DNA from: DATIYW01 sp035517415
GTDB taxonomy: Bacteria; Acidobacteriota; Thermoanaerobaculia; Thermoanaerobaculales; Thermoanaerobaculaceae
Reading direction: 5' to 3'
NCBI GenBank assembly: GCA_035517415.1
Contig: DATIYW010000156.1
Location: 1-7,067, forward strand
DNA length: 7,067 bases
Part shown: one piece after another, positions 1-5,528 of the stretch
Layout: each line of letters opens with the position of its first letter
Position numbering within the stretch: the stretch's first letter is position 1
Made by a program: the position numbers and the translations under genes
The notes under the pieces: model-generated
Databases searched by the model: none
What the model was told of the DNA's origin: nothing
What the model saw: only the letters and a program-made list of their open reading frames with translations

Positions 1-622
1 CCGGGTGGCCGGCGGCGCGGCTGTCGAGCACGGCGAGGTAGAGCTGCTCGATGGCATGGTCGCCGATCGGCAGGCAGCCGTCGCTGACGCGGTCGCCGTG
101 GACGTAGATGTCGCTGCCGGGATCCTCGCGGTCGCCGAGCAGCCGGTCGGAGCGGTTCGGGTAGTCGACCTGCAGCGACAGGTGGTAGAGGCTCTCGGGG
201 TTCAGGCGCACGAGGTGGTAGAAGCCCTCGGGCACCTGGTGGTCCCAGGCGCGACGCTTCGGACCGAGGTCGCCGCTGGCGGCGAGGATCGGATAGGCGG
301 CGATCCGGATGTACCGCCTGCGCGACGCCGAGAACCCCCACAGCTCGAGCGTGCGCTCGCGCTTGAACGCCATCACGAACAGCGGCGCGGGGTAGGCGAC
401 GCGCGCGGCCCGGAACAGCCGGCCGAGCTCCGCGGCCTGCCGGCGGCGGGCGGCCGCGACGCGCGGGTACCCGGCCTGCGGCGCGCCCGCCCCGGTCTCG
501 GGAGCGCGCGCCGAGCGCAGGCTGGCGCAGGAACCGGCCAGCAGCGCCGCGAGCGCGGCAGCGGCGAGGCCACCGTTGCGGCGCGCCGCCCGGACCCTGG
601 CGTCGTCACCCATCCGTGCCAT
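1..622 (-). CDS. YafK-like L,D-transpeptidase (YkuD-fold) lipoprotein, C-terminus cut by window edge
   Basis: Reading leftward from an ATG at 622 gives 207 residues that run off the window. The N-terminus has basic residues, then an Ala/Leu-rich hydrophobic stretch (about 18-31) ending in LLAGSCAS, so Cys32 is a plausible lipidation site, although the -3 to -1 residues A-G-S are not the best lipobox. The conserved part includes PEGFYHL (131-137), YPNRSDR (154-160) and the active-site block HGDRVSDGC, with His175 and nucleophile Cys183. This spacing resembles the YafK branch of the YkuD family. Known YkuD enzymes make 3-3 cross-links or attach lipoproteins to peptidoglycan; E. coli YafK (DpaA) instead detaches Braun lipoprotein, so either activity is possible. 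Location would be the periplasm, probably membrane-anchored. The 622 start is preferred over the in-frame ATG at 613 because a G-run ending in GGGGGA lies about 6 bases upstream. It sits 185 bases past treT and is probably a separate transcription unit. Confidence 0.85.
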   Translation of the reverse strand, partial: MARMGDDARVRAARRNGGLAAAALAALLAGSCASLRSARAPETGAGAPQAGYPRVAAARRRQAAELGRLFRAARVAYPAPLFVMAFKRERTLELWGFSASRRRYIRIAAYPILAASGDLGPKRRAWDHQVPEGFYHLVRLNPESLYHLSLQVDYPNRSDRLLGDREDPGSDIYVHGDRVSDGCLPIGDHAIEQLYLAVLDSRAAGHP

Positions 623-660
623 CGCAGGTCCCCCCCGCCGGCGCGGCGTGCGCGCAGCCG

Positions 661-708
661 ACCGGCACCGAACTCCCTTCCGGTCGGGTTTGCAAGCCGG
701 GTGCCGGT
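661..708. promoter_or_regulatory. Inverted repeat ACCGGCAC...GTGCCGGT upstream of the L,D-transpeptidase gene
   Basis: Perfect 8-base arms at 661-668 and 701-708 flank 32 bases. Inside them, 687-698 (GGTTTGCAAGCC) is itself palindromic apart from one T/G pair. The element lies 39-86 bases upstream of the start at 622, where an operator or promoter would be expected. On the minus strand a TTGCAA hexamer lies in the inner palindrome, but no good -10 follows at 16-18 bases. No regulator can be named, and in DNA this GC-rich a chance dyad is possible. Confidence 0.3.
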
Positions 709-747
709 GGCGGCGCCGTCGCGGCGGCGTCGGGAGGAACCGGTCAC

Positions 748-778
748 GGCGAGGCGAGGAATCCCTCCCTGCCTCGCC
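748..778 (-). terminator. Bulged GC hairpin downstream of treT, possible terminator or 3' end structure
   Basis: GGCGAGGC (748-755) pairs fully with GCCTCGCC (771-778). Inside it GAGG (756-759) pairs with CCTC (764-767) around an AATC loop, leaving a 3-base CCT bulge, so 12 pairs in total. It begins 29 bases past the treT stop, which is the right place to end the trehalose operon transcript. There is no T-run after it on the minus strand, so it is not a standard intrinsic terminator. It could be a Rho-independent variant, an RNA-stabilising 3' hairpin or chance. Confidence 0.35.
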
Positions 779-807
779 CGGGTCGGTGCTCGCCGCGAGC
801 GGGCCGG

Positions 808-2082
808 TCAGGCGGGCGCGTCGCCCGCCGCGGCGCCGACGCCGACGTCGCCGCGGAGCAGCGCGAGGAGGACGAAGTTGTCGCGCAGCTGGCGGGTCAC
901 GAGGTAGTGTCCGCGCACCAGCTCGACGCCGCGGAGCCCCATCTCGGCCGCCTGGTGGGGATGGCGGAGGCACTGCCGCATGCGGTAGGCGCAACCCTCG
1001 ATCGTACGCACCAGGTAGCCGGTGAAGCCGTCGTGGACCTGGAGCGTGATCCCGCCGGCGGCGCCGCCGATCACCGGCCTGCCCTTCCACAGCGCCTCGG
1101 TGACGACGAGGCCGAAACCCTCGCGCACCGACTTCTGGATCACCACCGTGGCGGCCCGCTGGAGGGCGTTGACCTCGAGGTTGGAATCGGCCGGCAGCTC
1201 GAGGATGACGACGTCCTTGTCGCCGGCCGCGGCGCGCCTCACCTCGGCGAGCACCTCCTGGCCCTCGGGGTCGTCGCTCGCGCTCCCGCCGGCGAGGACG
1301 AGCGTAGCGGCGCGGTGGCGGCGGAGGAGGCGGAACGCGGCGATCACGCCGAGCGGGTCCTTGAAGCGGTCGAACCGCGACACCTGGACGAACAGCGGCA
1401 GGTCGCGCCGGACCCCGAACCGGTCGCAGACCGCGGCCACCTCCGCCTCGCCGAGCGGCCGGTTCTTGTCGGTCAGCGGGTCGATCGCCGGCGGGATGAT
1501 CACCTGCGGGTGCGGCAGGCGGCGGGCGAACGCGGCGAGGGAGAAGACACTCGCGGCGTACGGCTCGACCACCTCCTGGAGGCGGCGCCAGACCGCGCGC
1601 TGCGGGTGCGAGAGGTCGATGTGGCAGCGCCAGCCCCAGCGCCGCCCGCGCCCGCCGGCGAGGCGCAGCAGCGCGGCGGGCTGGGGGTCGTGGATCATCA
1701 CGAAGTCGGCCCCGAGCAGGAGGTCGCGGGCGCTCTCGAGGTTCGCCCGGTTGACCTCGAGGTAGTGGTCCCACTCCGCCGCCGAGACGTCCTCCGCGTG
1801 GCCCTGAAGTGCGTTGTGCAGCTTCTTGGTGGTGCGGAAGAACCCGGCGTCCCCGTCGAGCACGAGCCAGTGCGCGTCGAGGCCGAGGCCGCGCTGCAGC
1901 GGCACGAGGCGGGCGAGGATCTCGGCGACGCCGCCGCCGCTGGCGGTCGAGTTGACGTGCACCACCGTGGCGCCCTTGAAGCGCGCGGCGAGGCAGCGGA
2001 GCTCGTCGGCGGTCCACGCCGGCACGTGCTCGAGGTAGGGTTCGAGCTCGAGCATCGTCTTCGCGGCGATCGCTTGTCTCAC
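808..2082 (-). CDS. treT: Trehalose glycosyltransferring synthase TreT (GT4 glycosyltransferase)
   Basis: The protein has 424 residues, normal length for TreT. This GT4, GT-B-fold enzyme reversibly joins NDP-glucose and glucose to give trehalose in the cytoplasm. TreT-type signatures include VNSTASGGGVAEIL (43-56) with the N-domain glycine loop, FFRTTKKLHNALQG (81-94), IHDPQP (130-135), the donor-site block QVSRFDRFKDP (233-243) with Arg236 and Lys241, and the EX7E motif with Glu321 and Glu329. The start is taken as GTG at 2082. It overlaps the stop of the upstream gene as GTGA, with GAGGAG at 2088-2093 five bases away. An in-frame ATG at 2121 would intrude far into the neighbour and has no such support. 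It is the last gene of the operon after otsA-otsB and the DUF5752-like gene, giving a second trehalose route independent of trehalose-6-phosphate. A related NDP-glucose glycosyltransferase with another acceptor cannot be excluded. Confidence 0.85.
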   Translation of the reverse strand: MRQAIAAKTMLELEPYLEHVPAWTADELRCLAARFKGATVVHVNSTASGGGVAEILARLVPLQRGLGLDAHWLVLDGDAGFFRTTKKLHNALQGHAEDVSAAEWDHYLEVNRANLESARDLLLGADFVMIHDPQPAALLRLAGGRGRRWGWRCHIDLSHPQRAVWRRLQEVVEPYAASVFSLAAFARRLPHPQVIIPPAIDPLTDKNRPLGEAEVAAVCDRFGVRRDLPLFVQVSRFDRFKDPLGVIAAFRLLRRHRAATLVLAGGSASDDPEGQEVLAEVRRAAAGDKDVVILELPADSNLEVNALQRAATVVIQKSVREGFGLVVTEALWKGRPVIGGAAGGITLQVHDGFTGYLVRTIEGCAYRMRQCLRHPHQAAEMGLRGVELVRGHYLVTRQLRDNFVLLALLRGDVGVGAAAGDAPA

Positions 2083-2717
2083 GGCTGCTCCTCGAGCAGC
2101 TCGAGCACCACCCGTCGGCACCCCTCGAGCGGTAGAAGGTAGATGTCGAGGTCGCGCAGCCTCGCCGCCTGCGCCTCGTGCCCGGCGAGCCCCAGCCAGC
2201 GCGACACGTCGTCCTCCCCGGCAGGGTTGAGCAACCGTGCCTCGTAGACGTGGCTGTAGATCGACGTCCCCGGCACCTCGCCGAGGCGCGCCCGCAGCTC
2301 CTCGAGCGTGTGCGCCTCGATGCCGAGGTCGAACCGCACCACCACGGAGGACGAGAAGTGGAACTCCTGGCCCCGCGGCACGGTGCGGTTGGGATCCTCG
2401 TCGCCGAAGCCGAGCTCGACGATGTCGAGCACGCGCAGGCGCAGCGCCTCCAGGTCGCGCGCGTGGAACGCGTCGAGCGACGCCAGCCGTTCCGCCAGCG
2501 CGCGGCTCTCCAGCGCCTCGGCGGCCCAGAGCGCGAAGTCGTTGGGGTAGTCGAAGGTGGTGAAGGCGAAGCGCAGCGGCGTCTCCCGCAGGTGGTGGTG
2601 GAGCACGCCGGGATCGGCGGACTCGACCGCGTCGCGGAACTCGCGCAGCGTCGACGCGGACACGCCGGTCGGGCAGTTCAGCCGCGCCGAGTCGAAGAAC
2701 CGGAACGGCGCGGTCAT
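2079..2717 (-). CDS. DUF5752-like protein of unknown function, two internal repeats
   Basis: The predicted protein has 212 residues and no signal peptide or membrane segment, so it is probably cytoplasmic. I recognise it as resembling DUF5752, a family without established function; this is from memory of its motifs (FRFF near the start, YPNDFALW at 57-64). It consists of two copies of one domain. Residues 5-45 align without gaps to 119-159 (F5/F119, G18/G132, T23/T137, L24/L138, E26/E140, H42/H156, E45/E159). The later parts continue with small gaps (D60/D170, W64/W174, R77-L78/R186-L187, L81-D82/L190-D191). The ATG at 2717 overlaps the otsA-otsB stop as ATGA and has GGGAGG at 2724-2729, six bases upstream. 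Its stop overlaps the treT start. Being coupled on both sides to trehalose enzymes suggests a partner, scaffold or regulator of them, which is inference. No catalytic motif is evident. Confidence 0.85.
   Translation of the reverse strand: MTAPFRFFDSARLNCPTGVSASTLREFRDAVESADPGVLHHHLRETPLRFAFTTFDYPNDFALWAAEALESRALAERLASLDAFHARDLEALRLRVLDIVELGFGDEDPNRTVPRGQEFHFSSSVVVRFDLGIEAHTLEELRARLGEVPGTSIYSHVYEARLLNPAGEDDVSRWLGLAGHEAQAARLRDLDIYLLPLEGCRRVVLELLEEQP
2083..2100 (-). promoter_or_regulatory. Ribosome-binding-site hairpin at the DUF5752/treT junction
   Basis: On the minus strand GCTGCTC (2100-2094), a GAG loop (2093-2091) and GAGCAGC (2090-2084) form a perfect 7-pair hairpin ending one base before the GTG start of treT. 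The treT Shine-Dalgarno GAGGAG (2093-2088) lies half in the loop and half in the stem. The hairpin is inside the last codons of the DUF5752-like gene, so a ribosome finishing that gene would open it. This fits obligatory translational coupling, though the same bases also encode protein and the pairing could be incidental. Confidence 0.45.
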
Positions 2718-5005
2718 GGCCGGCCTCCCGCGCCGTTCCGCGCCAGCCGCCCGAGGAGCGAGCGCAGCGCCGCCGGATCCGCCAGCGCGAACCGCGCGCG
2801 CGAGTCGCCGGGCCCGACGTGTACGCTCCACGCCGCGGCCGAGAGGCGGGCGAACATCTCCTCGTCGGTCTCGTCGTCGCCGGCGGCGAGCACGAACCCG
2901 GTCGCCGGGAGCTGCGCGAGCAGGTGCACGACCGCGTTCGCCTTGCCGACGCCGAACACGCGCACCTCGATCACCTTGCGGCCGTGCACGACGTCGAGCG
3001 GCGGGTCCTCGTGGAACCCGCGCAGGCGCTCCACCAGCTCCCGCACCCGGAGGCCGGCGAGCTCGGGGTCGACGCCGCGGTAGTGCCAGGCGACCGACGC
3101 CGACTTCGCCTCGACCAGGCTGCCGGGCGTCGCCGCTGCGATCGCCTCGATCGTCTCGCGCACCCGGTCGAGCCACTCCGGCGGACGGCTGCCGAGCAGG
3201 TCCTCCCAGCCCTGCCCGTCGCGCCGCAGCCAGCGCCCGTGCTCGGCGACGAGCGTGACCGGCAGGACGCCGAGCCAGGCGTCGAGCGTGTCGCGGTCGC
3301 GGCCGCTGACGATCGCGACCTCGACGCGCTCCGAGGCGCCGAGGCGACGCAGCAGCGCGAGCAGCGCGCGGTCGGGCCTCGCCAGCTCCGGCCGCGCGGC
3401 GATCGGCTGCAGCGTGCCGTCGTAGTCGAGCAGCAAGGTGCGCCGGCCGGCAGCCCGCCACGCCGCCGCCAGCTCGTCGAGCGCGGGCGCGGCGAGCCCC
3501 GGCAGCCGGCGGCCACCGCCAGCGCGGGTCTCGTCGAGGGCACGGATGAAGTCGTTGCCCCACGCGGCGGCCTCGCGCCGGCAGACGCGCTCGATCAGCG
3601 CGTCGAGGCGCTGCCTCCGCTCCGCCGCGGGCATGATGAGGGCGCGGTGGATCGCCGCCGCGATGCCGTCCGGGTCGAACGGGTTGACGAGCAGCGCCTC
3701 GGTCAGCTCGGCGGCGGCGCCGGCGAACTCGCTGAGCACGAGCACGCCGTCGCCGTCGCCCTGCTTGCTGGCGATGAACTCCTTCGCCACCAGGTTCATG
3801 CCGTCGCGCAGCGGGGTCACGAGCGCGACCGCGGCCCGGCGGTAGAGGGCGTAGAGGCGCGGGAACGCCACCGGCCGGTAGAGGTACTTGAGCGGCGTCC
3901 ACTCCGGGCTGCCGAAGCGCCCGTTGACCCGCCCGACGATCTCCTCGACGCGCTGCCGCAGAGCGTCGTAGTGCTCGGCGCCCTTCCGGGTCGGGACGCC
4001 GAGCTGGATCAGCTCGATGCGGCCGTGATGCTCGGGGTGGAGCTCGAGAAAGCGCTCGAAGCCGAGCAGGCGCTCGGGGATGCCCTTGGTGTAGTCCATC
4101 CGGTCGACGCCGACCAGCAGCCGCCGGCCGGCCAGCTCCCGCGCCAGGCGCTCGAGCTCGGCGCGGGTCTGGGCGTCGGCGTCGGGGCCGGCCGCGTAGC
4201 GCGCGGCGTCGACTCCGACCGGGAAGGCGCCGAGGCGGACGGAGCGTCCGGTCGCGTCGATGCGGTCGGCGTCGCCCTCGGCGCCCAGCACCTGGATCGC
4301 GGCGACGCGGAAGTGACGGAGGTAGTCGTAGGTGTGGAAGCCGACGAGGTCGGCGCCGAGGACCCCCTGCATCAGCTCGCGGCGCCACGGCAGGACGCGG
4401 AACAGCTCGGCGGAAGGGAACGGGGTGTGGAGGAAGAAGCCGATCCGCAACTCCGGCGCGTGGCGCCGCAGCAGCTCGGGCAGCAGCATGAGGTGGTAGT
4501 CGTGCACCCACACGCGGTCGCCGGGGCGGAGCGTGCGGGCGACGGCGCGGGCGAAGCTGCGGTTGACCGCGACGTACGCATCCCACCAGCGGCGGTCGAA
4601 CACCGCGAGGTGCACGAAGTAGTGGAACAGCGGCCACAGGGTCGAGTTGCAGAAGCCGTTGTACGACGCCGCGGCGACCTCCGGCGCCAGCGCCACCGCG
4701 GCGAGCCGGCGCCGGCGCAGCGCGCTCGCCAGGCCCCGGCGCGAAGGCGAGCTCCCGTTCGACATCCCCGGCCAGCCCACCCAGAGGCCGTCGCCGGCGG
4801 CGTGGAGCGGGCCGAGCGCGCTCGACAGGCCGCCGGCGGAAGGCTCGAGGTGCTCGTCCTCGGCGGGGCCGGCGACCGTCACCGGGAGGCGGTTCGAGAC
4901 CAGCACGAGTCGGCCCGCGCAACGATGCTCGGCGGCCGGGAGGGGTGCCGCCGCGGCTCTCGGCGCGGGTCCCGCGGGGGCGAGACGCGCTACGCTCACG
5001 ACCAT
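2714..5005 (-). CDS. otsAB: Fused trehalose-6-phosphate synthase/phosphatase (OtsA-OtsB)
   Basis: The 763-residue cytoplasmic enzyme joins two steps: UDP-glucose plus glucose-6-phosphate to trehalose-6-phosphate, then dephosphorylation to trehalose. The OtsA (GT20) domain spans about 32-490: SNRLPV (37-42), GGL (58-60), WVHDYH (166-171), FLHTPFPS (191-198), DRMDYTKGI (301-309), DGMNLVAKEF (401-410). By the E. coli OtsA numbering I recall, Asp169, His193, Arg302, Lys307, Asp401 and Glu409 match D130, H154, R262, K267, D361 and E369 with a steady offset of 39-40. The OtsB HAD domain spans about 515-755: LLLDYDGTL with Asp527/Asp529, SGR (567-569), GRKVIEVR (675-682), Lys688 and GDDETDEEMF (709-718). 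All key residues are present. The start is uncertain: ATG 5005 has no clear ribosome site, and an in-frame ATG at 5032 adds nine residues. Either way an Ala/Pro-rich extension of about 31 residues precedes the catalytic core. It is the first gene of the trehalose operon. Confidence 0.93.
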   Translation of the reverse strand: MVVSVARLAPAGPAPRAAAAPLPAAEHRCAGRLVLVSNRLPVTVAGPAEDEHLEPSAGGLSSALGPLHAAGDGLWVGWPGMSNGSSPSRRGLASALRRRRLAAVALAPEVAAASYNGFCNSTLWPLFHYFVHLAVFDRRWWDAYVAVNRSFARAVARTLRPGDRVWVHDYHLMLLPELLRRHAPELRIGFFLHTPFPSAELFRVLPWRRELMQGVLGADLVGFHTYDYLRHFRVAAIQVLGAEGDADRIDATGRSVRLGAFPVGVDAARYAAGPDADAQTRAELERLARELAGRRLLVGVDRMDYTKGIPERLLGFERFLELHPEHHGRIELIQLGVPTRKGAEHYDALRQRVEEIVGRVNGRFGSPEWTPLKYLYRPVAFPRLYALYRRAAVALVTPLRDGMNLVAKEFIASKQGDGDGVLVLSEFAGAAAELTEALLVNPFDPDGIAAAIHRALIMPAAERRQRLDALIERVCRREAAAWGNDFIRALDETRAGGGRRLPGLAAPALDELAAAWRAAGRRTLLLDYDGTLQPIAARPELARPDRALLALLRRLGASERVEVAIVSGRDRDTLDAWLGVLPVTLVAEHGRWLRRDGQGWEDLLGSRPPEWLDRVRETIEAIAAATPGSLVEAKSASVAWHYRGVDPELAGLRVRELVERLRGFHEDPPLDVVHGRKVIEVRVFGVGKANAVVHLLAQLPATGFVLAAGDDETDEEMFARLSAAAWSVHVGPGDSRARFALADPAALRSLLGRLARNGAGGRP

Positions 5006-5042
5006 GGGAACGCCGGAGGCCCTCGTTCGCATCCCGGCCGTC

Positions 5043-5075
5043 GCCCGAGCCGGGCACGACGGTGCGGTAGCGCAC
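5043..5075. promoter_or_regulatory. Two adjacent small hairpins in the otsA-otsB upstream region
   Basis: GCCCG-AGC-CGGGC (5043-5055) and GTGCG-GTAG-CGCAC (5062-5075) are perfect 5-pair stems separated by six bases. They lie 38-70 bases upstream of the otsA-otsB start at 5005. They may form RNA structure in the leader, or the second may be a protein-binding dyad, since it shares arms with 5273-5285. Short GC stems are common at this base composition. Confidence 0.25.
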
Positions 5076-5105
5076 GTCCGGGGGTCGGGGGTCGCGCCTG
5101 CGCCG

Positions 5106-5119
5106 GCGGTGTGCACCGC
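5106..5119. promoter_or_regulatory. Near-palindrome GCGGTG-TG-CACCGC, candidate operator
   Basis: Perfect 6-base arms are separated by two bases, about 100 bases upstream of the otsA-otsB start. The compact symmetry resembles a dimeric repressor or activator site. It shares GGTG/CACC half-sites with 5273-5285. The cognate regulator is unknown and none is encoded in the window. Confidence 0.3.
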
Positions 5120-5252
5120 GGGCCGTCTCGTTCGTCTACAGAGGGTCGAGATGCCGCGGCGGGCGGGCGCATCGGGGCCGCGGGCCGAACGGGAGGTTCC
5201 CACGGAGTGGGGGAAGGGCGGCCGGCACGACGGTGTTTTCAATGGGCGACAA

Positions 5253-5285
5253 CGCCGGGTGATCCGGCGGCAGGTGCGGCGCACC
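5253..5285. promoter_or_regulatory. Paired dyads CGCCGG-5-CCGGCG and GGTGCG-G-CGCACC
   Basis: A perfect 6-pair stem with a GTGAT loop (5253-5269) is followed three bases later by a perfect 13-base odd palindrome, GGTGCG-G-CGCACC (5273-5285). They sit beside the AT-richer patch at 5234-5252, roughly 250 bases from each flanking gene. Either could be an operator for the divergent promoters or an RNA hairpin. Functional meaning is inferred from position and symmetry only. Confidence 0.3.
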
Positions 5286-5424
5286 GGTTTCGGGGCGAGA
5301 GACTTCGCCGGCGGCGGCGCCGCCCTCGTGGAGACGAACCGGCCGCGAGCGCTCGCAGCGAGACCCGCGGCTTCCTGGTGACCGGCTCGAACCCCGGCGG
5401 CACGGCGACCCCGCGCGCCGGGGA

Positions 5425-5461
5425 CCGGACCGCATTCAGTCCGGCCGGGTTGGGCTAACAT
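5425..5461 (+). promoter_or_regulatory. Weak promoter candidate with overlapping dyad upstream of mdtA
   Basis: TAACAT (5456-5461) matches four of six bases of a sigma-70 type -10. TTCAGT (5435-5440) is a poor -35 at a short 15-base spacing. An inverted repeat, CCGGAC (5425-5430) with GTCCGG (5439-5444), straddles that -35, so a regulator bound there would block or aid the polymerase. The start codon at 5529 is 68 bases past the -10. This is a modest match in a region where few AT-containing hexamers exist. Confidence 0.25.
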
Positions 5462-5481
5462 GCAGCGCCGTTCGGCATCTC

Positions 5482-5503
5482 CGGGGATGAGCCCAACTCC
5501 CCG
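5482..5503 (+). promoter_or_regulatory. Leader hairpin just upstream of the mdtA ribosome site
   Basis: CGGGGA (5482-5487) pairs perfectly with TCCCCG (5498-5503) around a 10-base loop. It ends 12 bases before the GGAGG ribosome site (5516-5520). It leaves that site free, so it could stabilise the leader or affect access modestly. It may also be chance. Confidence 0.25.
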
Positions 5504-5528
5504 ACTCGACGGTTCGGAGGCGAGACGC

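Larger units (their letters stand above)
5006..5528. other. Divergent intergenic control region, no convincing gene
   Basis: About 520 bases separate the oppositely oriented otsA-otsB and mdtA-like genes, so both promoters should lie here. Some frames are open, but their predicted products are Arg/Pro/Gly-rich and lack recognisable motifs, as expected from GC-rich noncoding DNA. The least GC-rich patch is 5234-5252 (around TGTTTTCAATGGG). On the minus strand it offers a TTGAAA -35-like hexamer at 5242-5237, but no matching -10 is visible 17 bases on. The region holds several dyads, listed separately. Confidence 0.6.

Noticed and set aside
373..747. Minus-strand open frame across the start of the L,D-transpeptidase gene
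   Set aside because: Different frame from the enzyme whose active-site motif is evident; composition is Arg/Ala/Pro low complexity.
616..2142. Plus-strand open frame of about 500 codons opposite treT
   Set aside because: Antisense to the clearly recognisable TreT; low-complexity composition and no motif.
2718..5075. Minus-strand frame upstream of and continuous with the DUF5752-like gene
   Set aside because: It is simply open in another frame of otsA-otsB, Arg/Pro-rich and motif-free; the real gene begins at the ATGA overlap at 2717 with a good ribosome site.
5313..5324. Perfect palindrome GGCGGCGCCGCC
   Set aside because: It consists only of G and C in a GGC-repeat context and is expected by chance in this composition.
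5136..5435. Possible 99-residue minus-strand small protein in the divergent gap
   Set aside because: Arg/Pro/Gly-rich, no ribosome site or motif noticed, and it overlaps the likely promoter region.
2819..5458. Very long open frame on the plus strand (about 880 codons) opposite otsA-otsB
   Set aside because: It is antisense to a gene with all catalytic motifs intact, its product is an Ala/Val/Arg/Glu-rich string without domains, and long antisense frames are expected from strong GC bias at third positions.
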